A stretch of 55,409 nt of DNA, taken from assembly GCA_030683815.1 (NCBI GenBank), contig JAUXPJ010000018.1, forward strand, positions 1-55,409, read 5' to 3'. The translations under genes and the position numbers were made by a program. This DNA comes from Flavobacteriaceae bacterium (GTDB lineage Bacteria > Bacteroidota > Bacteroidia > Flavobacteriales > Flavobacteriaceae). The notes beneath the pieces are model-generated. The model was given only the letters and a program-made list of their open reading frames with translations. It was not told where the DNA came from and searched no databases. Shown here piece after piece: positions 16,803-25,205 of this stretch; the stretch's first letter is position 1, and each line of letters begins with the position of its first letter.

Positions 16803-18014
16803 ATGATAGAAAAGAAGGAAATAGTATATGAAAAGGTAGTGTTGATAGGTCTTATTACTCAAAAACAAACAGAAGATCAAGCAGACGAATATTTGGATGA
16901 ACTGGAATTTCTGACTCATACCGCCGGTGGTGAAGTAATCAAACGATTTGTTCAAAGACTCGAATTTCCAAATCCAAAGACTTTTTTAGGAACAGGGAAA
17001 TTAGAAGAAGTAAAAAGTTACATCACAGATAATGAAATTGGGACTGCTATTTTTGATGATGAATTATCCCCTTCTCAACTAAAAAACATAGAAAAAGTTC
17101 TAAATATTAAAGTATTAGACAGAACAAATCTCATCCTTGATATTTTTGCACAACGCGCTCAAACCAGTTATGCCAGAACCCAAGTAGAATTGGCGCAATA
17201 CCAATATTTATTACCTCGTTTAACCAGATTGTGGACACACTTAGAACGTCAAAAAGGAGGAATTGGATTAAGAGGACCCGGTGAAACAGAGATAGAAACC
17301 GACCGTCGTATCATCCGCGATAAAATTTCTTTGCTCAAAGAGAAATTAAAAGTTATCGATAAACAAATGGCGGTGCAAAGAAAAAATCGCGGTAAAATGG
17401 TTCGTGTTGCATTGGTTGGTTATACCAATGTGGGTAAATCTACTTTGATGAATGTCATCAGTAAAAGTGAAGTTTTTGCAGAAAACAAACTATTTGCTAC
17501 ACTTGATACCACCGTTCGTAAAGTCGTGATTCGCAATATTCCTTTTTTATTGACCGATACCGTTGGATTTATCAGAAAACTGCCGACTCAACTGATAGAA
17601 TCATTCAAATCTACTTTAGATGAAGTTCGCGAAGCCGATTTATTATTGCACATAGTCGATATTTCTCATCCCAATTTTGAAGAGCATATATCATCAGTTG
17701 AGACAACTTTAAGCGAAATTAAATGTAATGATAAGCCAGTAATCATGGTATTTAATAAAATTGATAATTTCACCCACCAAACAATTGATGGAGATGATTT
17801 GGTAACTCAAAAAACGAAAGATCATTATACCTTAGAAGATTGGAAAAAAACATGGATGAGTAAAATGCAAAACAATTGTGTGTTTATATCGGCTCTCAAC
17901 AAAGAAAATATAGAGGATTTAAAAGATATCGTTTTTGAGGAAGTCAAAAAAATTCATATTACCCGATTCCCTTATAACGATTTCCTATATCAAGAATTTG
18001 AGGAAGAAGTGTAA
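16803..18014 (+). CDS. hflX: Ribosome-associated GTPase HflX
   Basis: The 403-residue TRAFAC GTPase binds 50S/70S ribosomes and helps split or rescue stalled ribosomes. The N-terminal HflX domain has FLGTGKLEEV (near 61-70) and the signature GGIGLRGPGETEIETDRR (near 153-170), followed by a helical linker. The G domain has GYTNVGKST (G1, about 205-213), DTVGF (G3), NKID (G4) and SAL (G5). The acidic tail YQEFEEEV is short. It has its own promoter and a convergent terminator and so is monocistronic. Confidence 0.96.
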   Translation: MIEKKEIVYEKVVLIGLITQKQTEDQADEYLDELEFLTHTAGGEVIKRFVQRLEFPNPKTFLGTGKLEEVKSYITDNEIGTAIFDDELSPSQLKNIEKVLNIKVLDRTNLILDIFAQRAQTSYARTQVELAQYQYLLPRLTRLWTHLERQKGGIGLRGPGETEIETDRRIIRDKISLLKEKLKVIDKQMAVQRKNRGKMVRVALVGYTNVGKSTLMNVISKSEVFAENKLFATLDTTVRKVVIRNIPFLLTDTVGFIRKLPTQLIESFKSTLDEVREADLLLHIVDISHPNFEEHISSVETTLSEIKCNDKPVIMVFNKIDNFTHQTIDGDDLVTQKTKDHYTLEDWKKTWMSKMQNNCVFISALNKENIEDLKDIVFEEVKKIHITRFPYNDFLYQEFEEEV

Positions 18015-18036
18015 AAAAATTCAAATTTACACAAAT

Positions 18037-18070
18037 CAAAAAAGAGGAGATTTTCCCCTCTTTCTCTTTT
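18037..18070. terminator. Terminator between hflX and the beta-helix lipoprotein gene
   Basis: The stem AAAGAGG/CCTCTTT (18041-18047/18057-18063) is flanked by A-rich sequence on the left and CTCTTTTTT on the right; it can act in both directions between convergent genes. Confidence 0.7.
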
Positions 18071-18104
18071 TTAACTAACTAATTCTATTAATGAAAACGG
18101 ATGT

Positions 18105-19301
18105 TTATTGAATTAAATTCTGTAATAAATTTACACCGTCAACAATTGCCCAAGCTCCTGGTGTTAGTGAAGCACCAGTTGCGGTTGTACTAGCAGTAAA
18201 GTTTGCTGTTGGGAAAGCTACTGTAAATGTACTTGATCCGGCACCTGTTTGAGGAGTGTTGTCACCAATTTTTATATTTTGAATTTTTATTTTTCCACCA
18301 TTAACTTGGTTGGTATTGGTATCAACATCCTGGATTCTAACAGCAACGGCATTGGCAGTATATCCAGAGATAACGATGTTTGAATATTCTCCATTTCCTT
18401 GTTTTTTGAATTGAATTGCATCAACTTCTGATGAATTTCCTGCTTCTGTTACGGTACCGGCTGCTCTCCTTAGGGTGATGTTGGTTACTTTTGGGAAAAA
18501 TGCATTGTTCACACTTTTTGCCTCAATTTCCATCCCAAAATTTCCTGTCCCTGTTTGATAAGCGTACCAGTTGGTATTGTTTTGACCTTGCCATCCATCT
18601 TGCCAATCGAAAGAATCATCATAATTACCATAAGAAATAAGATTTTTTGCACTTACGGTTCCTCCATAAAACTCAAAACCATCATCTGCACCTTTGTAAG
18701 AAACCAGGTTTTCTAAAATTGTTCCGGAACCTACAGCATAGAAAGAAAAACCATTCATTTCAGAATTTCCGTCCAATATTTTTTTACCGGCATATTCAAC
18801 ACGAACATATTGTAATGTGCCACTGCTGTGTGTTGGATTTGTCCCTCCATAAACAATATTTGTTCCATCTTCTGAGGTTGCGGTTGTAATTGGCGTTCCA
18901 TCAGCAGTCTTTCCTGCTACAATTGGTGCATCTCCAAACATGATAATTCCGCCCCAAGATCCCGGTGTTTTAGATATTTCTGTAAATACTATCGGTTCTG
19001 CCGCTGTACCAAATATGTTTAATTTCCCTCCGTTTTCTACCAATAAAGCGTCTGCACCGTTGGTTACATTTGCAGTTATAACAGAACCTGCCTCAAAAGT
19101 CAGTACGGCGCCACTTTTTACTCTAACAGTACCGCTTATTGTATAAACACCTTTTACATATGTTTTATTGGAAGTAATATCTCCGGTAACTTCACCTGTT
19201 GCTAGTGGGGGTGTAATTGGATCTTCCTCCTCCGGGGTACAACTTGTAAAAGCTAAACTTAAAAACACAAGGCTGAATACTAAATTTTTCATTTTTTTCA
19301 T
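18105..19301 (-). CDS. Beta-helix-like lipoprotein of unknown function
   Basis: The 398-residue protein has a lipoprotein signal (LSLAFTSC, Cys21), an acidic-proline linker, then repeated short strands such as GVYTISGTVRVKSGAVLTFE, GSWGGIIMFGDAPI, LQYVRVEYAG and NLISYGNYDDSFDW, consistent with a right-handed parallel beta-helix. I recall such proteins next to TonB receptors in flavobacteria, but the substrate is unknown. It lies downstream of the second receptor but beyond that gene's terminator. It has its own -7 box TATTTTTG (19338-19345) and a two-unit TGTTATTAA repeat upstream, suggesting control by the neighbouring response regulator. Confidence 0.75.
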   Translation of the reverse strand: MKKMKNLVFSLVFLSLAFTSCTPEEEDPITPPLATGEVTGDITSNKTYVKGVYTISGTVRVKSGAVLTFEAGSVITANVTNGADALLVENGGKLNIFGTAAEPIVFTEISKTPGSWGGIIMFGDAPIVAGKTADGTPITTATSEDGTNIVYGGTNPTHSSGTLQYVRVEYAGKKILDGNSEMNGFSFYAVGSGTILENLVSYKGADDGFEFYGGTVSAKNLISYGNYDDSFDWQDGWQGQNNTNWYAYQTGTGNFGMEIEAKSVNNAFFPKVTNITLRRAAGTVTEAGNSSEVDAIQFKKQGNGEYSNIVISGYTANAVAVRIQDVDTNTNQVNGGKIKIQNIKIGDNTPQTGAGSSTFTVAFPTANFTASTTATGASLTPGAWAIVDGVNLLQNLIQ

Positions 19302-19337
19302 TTTTTAAATTGTAAGTTCTTTATTAATTATTTACGC

Positions 19338-19345
19338 CAAAAATA
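19338..19345 (-). promoter_or_regulatory. -7 box of the beta-helix lipoprotein gene
   Basis: TATTTTTG lies 36 bases upstream of the ATG. No -33 TTG is present at normal spacing, which fits an activator-dependent promoter. Confidence 0.55.
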
Positions 19346-19376
19346 GAATTTTCATTTTTTAAATTAATTATGAAAT

Positions 19377-19398
19377 TGTTATTAAAACATTATTAAAC
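19377..19398 (-). promoter_or_regulatory. Two-unit 11-bp direct repeat (putative response-regulator site)
   Basis: TGTTATTAA at 19377 and CATTATTAA at 19388 start 11 bases apart. The first 11-mer differs at one base from the unit at 22484. It ends just upstream of the -33 region of the lipoprotein promoter (31 bases from the -7 box). Confidence 0.45.
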
Positions 19399-19436
19399 AG
19401 TGAATTATAAGTAAAGTTTATGTTAAGTAAGTCCAT

Positions 19437-19464
19437 AAAAAAAGAGTTGAAAACAACTCTTTTT
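19437..19464 (-). terminator. Terminator of the second TonB receptor gene
   Basis: The perfect 11-bp stem AAAAAGAGTTG/CAACTCTTTTT with loop AAAA (19439-19464) is followed on the minus strand by a T run. It separates the receptor from the lipoprotein gene. Confidence 0.85.
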
Positions 19465-19471
19465 AGTGGTT

Positions 19472-22249
19472 TTAAAAAGTGTAACCCATACTAAATGAGA
19501 ATCCTATACCTTTTTTAAATGCTCTTAGAATCAAGGAATCTTCGGTAATATTCAGAATACTTTTACTCCCTAGTTCTTTTTTATAACTCGGATTTAAAAT
19601 ATTATCTACTGCAAATTTTAGTTCAAACTTTTTTGAAATAGTATTGATCCAAATAAAATCTAATTTGTTAAATGATTTTTCATAAATATGATCAATCCCA
19701 GAAGATCCCACCGCAAAAATTCTATCGCCATAAACATTGTAAACTAAGGTCATTGAATTTTTCCAAGAGTTATTTAGGATAAAATCATATTTTAAATCGG
19801 CATTTATCAACCAGTCGGATGCTCCCTGAAGTTTTCGGCTAGCGCTATTTTCTAATTCGTTTCCTTGTTGAGTTAAGTCAATTTTTACATCAGTACTCAT
19901 CAATGAAGTATTGAAGCCAACAGAAAAATTTTCTAAAGATTCGTTTATTCTGCTCAGTTGTAGTAATAATTCAATTTCAGCGCCATAAATTACTGCTTGT
20001 TCAGAATTTTTAAAAGTGGTTATTTGTCCGCCACTATTTGCGGTTGTTTTGAAAACCCTTTCAATTGGATTGTTGATTAATTTTCCAAACAATCCAACTG
20101 CTATCAACTCTTTATTACTAGGGAAAAGTTCGTATTTGAAATCGATATTGTAGTTATCACTATTTAATAAATTGGGATTTCCACTTTCAGAAGTTGCATC
20201 AGCATTGATATAATTGATGGGTAACAATTCCATCGCAACAGGTCTGGTGATTGTTTTTGCTAATGATAGTCGAAGATTGTTTTTATCGCTTAAAATATAT
20301 TTGGTGTTGATAGCAGGAAGAATATCCAGTTGATCCTCCGTTTTTTTACGAAAAGCACTTCCAAACGGATCTCCTTGCTCTCTATATTTTAGTTCACGCG
20401 ATGATATTTCAGCTCTTAGACCTGTATTTAATTGCCATTTTTCGCCAAAATTCAAAAATAAATTCAAATATCCGGCATTTACAAAATGATGTAATTTTAC
20501 TTTATAATCACCGTTTGATTCTTCTTGAATATAAATAATTCCGTTATTGATATCGTCATTGATATATTCACTAACAGTATTGAGCGTTTTGGTATAGTTT
20601 TTTTCAATATTTTTCTTAGTTGAAAAGAAACGATAACTCGATTGCATATCGTTTAAAAAACTATTGTACCCAACAGCTAATTTATTTGGTTTTTCTTTTT
20701 CTCCAAATTTTAAATTGTATTCAAATAAAGAAGATGCATAAAAATTGCCTTTTACGTCTAAATATTGACGATTTAAATTATTCCCGCCATAAGACATATT
20801 AATCTCTGTATCATTTACTTTGATGGCTGTAATAAATTTTCTGTCGGGTTGTTGGAAAGAAGTTTTTACAAATGATCCACCGGTTTTAATGCTGTGTTTC
20901 CCATCAGATGAAAGTTTATATTCACCTAATAATTGGTTGTTCCAATAATTAGATTGTTCAAATTGATTTAATCGGATTAGATTGTTTGTTTGATTGGCTA
21001 AACTGTTGGTATAACCCAATTGATCTTGAATGTTGCTTTCGGTTGCTTTTAAAAGAAATGAGTTTAAATTAATTGCAAGCCGGCTGGTTTTATAGGTCAA
21101 TCCTAACAAGCCGGAAAAGGAAGTTTGATAAAGGTATTGGGTATTGTATAAATTATTGTCATAATTACCCTGCCCAAGGTTAAAAGTTCTATCAACGCCT
21201 TCTCTTATAGAATACTTATTGTCAAAATTAAAAGATAAGAGATAACTTACATTTTGATTATTTTTAAGTGTGAATTTTTCGGCATGTAAAAATCCGATAC
21301 TTGAATTTAACGGACTTATGGTTTCATTGACATCCCACGATTTTTTTCCATATATATTTTCATATTCGGACGGAGAAAGTTTTTTTCCGGAAGGAACAGT
21401 TCCGAAAACACCGGAAAGTTCTCTTTTATCTCCAATAAGCCCAAAAAATCCTTGAGTAGAATTTGCATCATCTGAAAGTAGGAATTTTTCAAAATTATTA
21501 TTGGTAGTAAATCCAACTCCCAAAGTAAGTTTAGTAATATTTTTTGCTTGTGGCGTTTCTATATTAATGGTGGCTCCTGCAAAATCACTCGAAATATTAG
21601 GATTGAATGTTTTGTAAATATTCAAAACGCCCACAATATCTGATGGAAATAAATCAAGAGGAATTAATTTTTTAAAAGGGCTATTAGAGGGAGTTTGTAA
21701 ATCATTAATTAATAAATTATTGTATCGATCTTCTAGTCCGCGGATAAACAAACCTCTTCCGTCAACTTTTGTAATCCCTGTAACTTTTGTTAAGCCATCG
21801 GCAACATCACTAATGCCTTTTCGAGCCAATTCTTGTGATCCAATACTTTGTTTAATTTCAACGGCTTTTTGTTGTTCGTGTAGTAAGACTTTCTCTGTTT
21901 CTCTAGAAAAAGTATACTCAACTTGGGCGCTTTTTAATTGAATACTATTGGATTGTAAAGCGTAATCAATACTAATTTTTTCATCCGCTTTAACAGCAAA
22001 TGGTATTTCTTTGGTTTCATATCCCAAGTAAGAAATCACCAAAGTATGGTTTCCGGGTTCTACAGCAATTGTATAAAATCCTTTTTCATTGGTCGATGAT
22101 CCAATAGAAGTTCCTTTAATTACCACACTTACAAATGACAATGGTTCATTTTTAAACTCCTTATCTAAAATAGTTCCGGTAACAATTGCTTTTTGCGCTA
22201 ATGAAATGGCAGAGAATAATAAAAAGAGGATTAATGTATTTAGTTTCAT
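19472..22249 (-). CDS. TonB-dependent receptor
   Basis: The outer-membrane transporter has 925 residues. A signal peptide (KLNTLILFLLFSAISLAQ) precedes a CarboxypepD_reg-like domain (about 20-105, with GFYTIAVEPGNHTLVISYLG), a plug (about 120-235, with ITKVDGRGLFIRGLEDRYNN and SDFAGATINIETP), and a barrel ending FSFSMGYTF. It faces a PhoB-type response regulator across a 349-base regulatory region and is followed by its own terminator and a beta-helix lipoprotein gene. The repeat array between it and the regulator suggests regulated, possibly phosphate-linked, expression. The transported ligand cannot be read from the sequence. Confidence 0.92.
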   Translation of the reverse strand: MKLNTLILFLLFSAISLAQKAIVTGTILDKEFKNEPLSFVSVVIKGTSIGSSTNEKGFYTIAVEPGNHTLVISYLGYETKEIPFAVKADEKISIDYALQSNSIQLKSAQVEYTFSRETEKVLLHEQQKAVEIKQSIGSQELARKGISDVADGLTKVTGITKVDGRGLFIRGLEDRYNNLLINDLQTPSNSPFKKLIPLDLFPSDIVGVLNIYKTFNPNISSDFAGATINIETPQAKNITKLTLGVGFTTNNNFEKFLLSDDANSTQGFFGLIGDKRELSGVFGTVPSGKKLSPSEYENIYGKKSWDVNETISPLNSSIGFLHAEKFTLKNNQNVSYLLSFNFDNKYSIREGVDRTFNLGQGNYDNNLYNTQYLYQTSFSGLLGLTYKTSRLAINLNSFLLKATESNIQDQLGYTNSLANQTNNLIRLNQFEQSNYWNNQLLGEYKLSSDGKHSIKTGGSFVKTSFQQPDRKFITAIKVNDTEINMSYGGNNLNRQYLDVKGNFYASSLFEYNLKFGEKEKPNKLAVGYNSFLNDMQSSYRFFSTKKNIEKNYTKTLNTVSEYINDDINNGIIYIQEESNGDYKVKLHHFVNAGYLNLFLNFGEKWQLNTGLRAEISSRELKYREQGDPFGSAFRKKTEDQLDILPAINTKYILSDKNNLRLSLAKTITRPVAMELLPINYINADATSESGNPNLLNSDNYNIDFKYELFPSNKELIAVGLFGKLINNPIERVFKTTANSGGQITTFKNSEQAVIYGAEIELLLQLSRINESLENFSVGFNTSLMSTDVKIDLTQQGNELENSASRKLQGASDWLINADLKYDFILNNSWKNSMTLVYNVYGDRIFAVGSSGIDHIYEKSFNKLDFIWINTISKKFELKFAVDNILNPSYKKELGSKSILNITEDSLILRAFKKGIGFSFSMGYTF

Positions 22250-22461
22250 ATGTAGATTTTTATTATTTTTCTTGTCATCCGTCAGCTGATGGACGCCAGT
22301 TTGATTGAAATTTCTTTATAAAAGTTAACTTCACTAAATTTTATTTGTCTTGGTGTTCAGTGGGTGCTTCGCAATTGTGTTTTTGAAAACATGGCTATTT
22401 CATGTGCTTTTCAAATTTTTCACAAAGAAACTTCTATCAGATTACCTCAGTATTAAACACT

Positions 22462-22505
22462 TGTTATTAATTTGTTTCTTAAATGTTATTAAATTGTTAA
22501 CAGAT
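22462..22505. promoter_or_regulatory. Four-unit 11-bp direct-repeat array (Pho-box-like)
   Basis: Units start at 22462 (TGTTATTAA), 22473 (TGTTTCTTA), 22484 (TGTTATTAA) and 22495 (TGTTAACAG), each exactly 11 bases apart. A further TGTTAACCT starts at 22514. OmpR/PhoB-family regulators bind tandem 11-bp direct repeats, and the E. coli Pho-box half-site is TGTCAT-like. The array lies about 95 bases before the regulator ATG and about 210 before the receptor start. Confidence 0.6.
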
Positions 22506-22546
22506 TAAATTATTGTTAACCTTAAAAATTCATGTAATATTATCGT

Positions 22547-22554
22547 TAACTTTG
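22547..22554 (+). promoter_or_regulatory. -7 box of the response-regulator gene
   Basis: TAACTTTG matches TAnnTTTG and overlaps a GTTAAC word at 22545-22550. There is no -33 TTG at normal distance, consistent with activation from the upstream array. The leader is about 44 bases. Confidence 0.6.
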
Positions 22555-22598
22555 AAACAGATTTCTTTTATAAAGCTTTAAGAATTAAAAAATTAGAT

Positions 22599-23282
22599 AT
22601 GAATAAAAATAATATTAAAATTTTATTGGTTGATGATGAAAATGATGTCCTGGAAATCATAGGCTATAATTTATCAAAGGAAGGTTATCAGGTTATAACA
22701 GCATCAAACGGTAAAGAAGCTATAGTTAAAGCCCAAAAAAATAGCCCTCATCTTATCATTATAGATGTTATGATGCCTGAGATGGATGGTATTGAAGCTT
22801 GTGAAAATATTAGAAAATTACCGGAAATGGAAAATACTATTATTACTTTTCTAACTGCCCGCTCTGAAGATTATTCACAAGTAGCCGGTTTTAATGCAGG
22901 CGCAGATGATTATATTACTAAACCTATAAAGCCAAAGATTTTAATAAGTAAGGTAAAGGCACTGTTAAGACGTTTAAATTACAGTAACGAAAATACTGAT
23001 GTTCTCAATGTGGGGAATATTAAGATTAATAGAGAAGAATATAAAATTATTCAAGGAGGTGTCGAAATTATTTTACCTCGAAAAGAGTTTGAAATATTTC
23101 ATTTATTGGCGACTAAACCCAGAAAAGTTTTTACCAGAGAAGAAATTTTAGATAAACTTTGGGGCAACAATGTAATAATTGGCAAAAGAACCATTGATGT
23201 TCATATTAGAAAATTAAGAGAAAAAATAGGCGATGATTATCTCAAAACCATCAAAGGAGTAGGTTATAAAATTGAATATTGA
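22599..23282 (+). CDS. OmpR/PhoB-family response regulator
   Basis: The 227-residue two-component regulator has a receiver domain (about 5-120) with Asp12/Asp13, phosphoacceptor Asp56 (IIIDVMMPEMDG), Thr87 and Lys108 (ITKPIKP), all intact. The C-terminal winged helix (about 130-227) ends TIDVHIRKLREKIGDDYLKT with IKGVGYKIEY, typical of OmpR/PhoB DNA-binding domains. It resembles the PhoB/RprY-like regulators of Bacteroidetes. No histidine kinase gene is adjacent; the next gene is convergent. The upstream 11-bp direct repeats suggest autoregulation. The specific stimulus is inferred at best. Confidence 0.93.
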   Translation: MNKNNIKILLVDDENDVLEIIGYNLSKEGYQVITASNGKEAIVKAQKNSPHLIIIDVMMPEMDGIEACENIRKLPEMENTIITFLTARSEDYSQVAGFNAGADDYITKPIKPKILISKVKALLRRLNYSNENTDVLNVGNIKINREEYKIIQGGVEIILPRKEFEIFHLLATKPRKVFTREEILDKLWGNNVIIGKRTIDVHIRKLREKIGDDYLKTIKGVGYKIEY

Positions 23283-23395
23283 TACAAATCTTGTTAATTA
23301 TTGTTCACTATTTTGAAAAAAGTAATGTTGTTTTTTATCCGGTTAAAGATGAAAATAAACATTTTAACATTCAACTTTTCAACATTTAACTTCTT

Positions 23396-24262
23396 TTAAA
23401 ACAAGAAGTTTGCTCCAACACCTAAAACTTCTTTAAACTGAGGTTTTTTAGAGGTATTATCATCAATAATAGTATGAAACTGAATATTGGTTGATAAATA
23501 TTTATTGACTTGTAGCACTAAATTCATTTGATGGTTGACATCAACATTTTGAAAATCTTCCAAATAATTGGCATACAAATTCAAGATATTTTCCATAGAA
23601 ACATTGGCCATAATATCTTTTTTATGATAAAGTGAAGCGTTAAAACCTAGTTCATACCTAGTTTTATCACCTGGAGTAACTCCATAAGCTCCCAAATTGG
23701 AAAGATAATCATCTGCAACAATAATTATTTTTGATGTAATAGGTGATAAATTAATTTTAAACTGATCATCCTTTTTATACATCAATCCGGGACCGAATGA
23801 AAGAAAAGCGGGTGCAAAAAATTTGGAAACCGGTCTGTTTGCATTCGGGTCTGTTTTATAATCGTAACCATTGGTAAACTGTGTCTGAAAATTTAAAAAT
23901 CCGGAATAAAACCAAAAGTGAGTTGCTTTTTTCCCAACCACGGAGTTGAATTCTATACGATCATCCGTTTTGCGTGTTCCGTTAGATTTGGTTCTCGTAG
24001 TACCATAAGCAGTAATAATTTTGTTATCCCAGCGCCAATCGCCCTTTCTGTAATTAAAATCATAATTGATAAAGGCATTGGCTGCAAGACTATTCTCACC
24101 ACCGGCAACCCAATTGGAGAAAGAAGACTGATTGAACATAATGGCTACTTTCCCGCCTTTTTTCCATCCTTCAGTAATTTCTTTAGATGAATTATTATTT
24201 TGGGCAAATAGGGATAAAGAAATACTCACTAAAACAATAAATAATAAAATATGTTTTTTCAT
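23396..24262 (-). CDS. DUF3078 family secreted or outer-membrane protein
   Basis: The 288-residue protein has a signal peptide (KKHILLFIVLVSISLSLFAQ) followed by beta-rich sequence with alternating aromatic residues: FSNWVAGGENSLAANAFINY, RWDNKIITAYG, and a C-terminal GVGANFLF. This is the DUF3078 family, probably an outer-membrane barrel. The start at 24262 is chosen because the upstream 33 in-frame codons do not resemble a signal peptide and would overlap the upstream gene. It follows the DUF2480 gene by 52 bases and completes a sufE-sufT-DUF2480-DUF3078 run that I recall as common in flavobacteria. Function unknown. Confidence 0.82.
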   Translation of the reverse strand: MKKHILLFIVLVSISLSLFAQNNNSSKEITEGWKKGGKVAIMFNQSSFSNWVAGGENSLAANAFINYDFNYRKGDWRWDNKIITAYGTTRTKSNGTRKTDDRIEFNSVVGKKATHFWFYSGFLNFQTQFTNGYDYKTDPNANRPVSKFFAPAFLSFGPGLMYKKDDQFKINLSPITSKIIIVADDYLSNLGAYGVTPGDKTRYELGFNASLYHKKDIMANVSMENILNLYANYLEDFQNVDVNHQMNLVLQVNKYLSTNIQFHTIIDDNTSKKPQFKEVLGVGANFLF

Positions 24263-24314
24263 AAAACGTATAATTAATTTTAAAAATAAAGAGAAATGGT
24301 AAGATACAAAAAAA

Positions 24315-24824
24315 TTAATTTCTTTGTTTATAAAGAGGAACATTTGAGCAAGCTTCCCCAAACATTAAAGATTTAACGATGGGTTTTAATTTTTGAATCA
24401 GAAGAGAATAAGCATTGTTGGAAATAACTACGTTTGAACAACCTTTTATGATAATTTGTTTCTCCTTGTAAATAGAATAATCAATCTTTTCAATAGATTC
24501 AAGTAAAAGAATGTCTTCTAGTTCTTGGAGTGTTCCAACTGCAATTTTTTGCGCAATATCAGTAAGTTTAACAGTAAGTAAAAGATAAGCCCAATTAGGT
24601 ACAACAGCATCTTCAGCGGGCTGAATTAGCACAAATGAATCTTGATATTGTTTCCAATCATGTTCAGCAATTTTATTTCTGAAATCAACTTCTTTTAAAA
24701 TGATTCCTTCAAAAAGCCAATCAGACAGATGAATAATTTTGCGTCGACCTTTTGGAATAAAATCTTCTAAATCAATATTGATTAATTTGCTGTTGGCAAC
24801 TTTATTTACAATTTCATCAGCCAT
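24315..24824 (-). CDS. DUF2480 family protein
   Basis: The 169-residue soluble protein is recognised as DUF2480 by IDLEDFIPKGRRKIIHLSDW (near residues 17-36), the LFEGIILKEVDFR segment, and IKGCSNVVI with PLYKQR near the C-terminus. Its start codon overlaps the stop of the upstream DUF59/SufT-like gene (ATG within the end at 24824), implying translational coupling. Its position in a sufE-sufT cluster suggests a link to Fe-S protein maturation, but no activity is known. Confidence 0.85.
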   Translation of the reverse strand: MADEIVNKVANSKLINIDLEDFIPKGRRKIIHLSDWLFEGIILKEVDFRNKIAEHDWKQYQDSFVLIQPAEDAVVPNWAYLLLTVKLTDIAQKIAVGTLQELEDILLLESIEKIDYSIYKEKQIIIKGCSNVVISNNAYSLLIQKLKPIVKSLMFGEACSNVPLYKQRN

Positions 24825-25144
24825 TACATAAATCCGAGTTCTAATTTAGCTTCGTCACTCATCATACTGTGATTCCACGCAGGATCAAAAGTAATTTCAA
24901 CTTCGCAAGAATCAACTTCATCCAAGGTTTTTACTTTTTCTTCTACATCGCGGGGGAGTGTTTCTGCAACCGGACAATTAGGTGTTGTTAAAGTCATAAT
25001 AATTTTCACACCTCTTTGATCGTTTACAAACACATCGTAAATTAAACCCAATTCATAAATATCTACAGGAATTTCAGGGTCAAATATGGTTTTTATAACT
25101 TCTATAATTTTAGTTCCGAGGGCTCTTTTTTCAGCTTCAGTCAT
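24824..25144 (-). CDS. SufT-like Fe-S assembly protein (DUF59/MIP18 family)
   Basis: The 106-residue single-domain MIP18/DUF59 protein has FDPEIPVDIYELGLIYDV (near 21-38), MTLTTPNCPVAETLP (50-64) with conserved Cys57, and VEITFDPAWNHSMMSDEAK near the C-terminus. Family members (SufT, PaaD-like) assist Fe-S cluster maturation or transfer. The next gene overlaps its stop, and sufE lies 61 bases upstream on the same strand, giving a three- to four-gene Fe-S operon. The name sufT is probable but not certain. Confidence 0.88.
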   Translation of the reverse strand: MTEAEKRALGTKIIEVIKTIFDPEIPVDIYELGLIYDVFVNDQRGVKIIMTLTTPNCPVAETLPRDVEEKVKTLDEVDSCEVEITFDPAWNHSMMSDEAKLELGFM

Positions 25145-25205
25145 TTTTATTCAAATAATTTATATTCATTCTAAATAAGGACAAATATACAAATTTATTA
25201 CATTA

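Larger units (their letters stand above)
22250..22598. other. Regulatory region between TonB receptor and response regulator
   Basis: A 349-base gene-free spacer between divergent genes. It contains the 11-bp repeat array (22462-22505), two further GTTAAC words (22515-22520 and 22545-22550), and the response-regulator -7 box (22547-22554). A clear TAnnTTTG box for the receptor is not visible on the minus strand. Confidence 0.55.

Noticed and set aside
23396-24361. Longer start for the DUF3078 protein
   Set aside because: The extra 33 codons overlap the DUF2480 gene and precede a clear signal peptide starting at 24262.
24315-24824. Assigning DUF2480 as a second SufE-like protein
   Set aside because: No SufE cysteine motif; the sequence matches DUF2480 instead.
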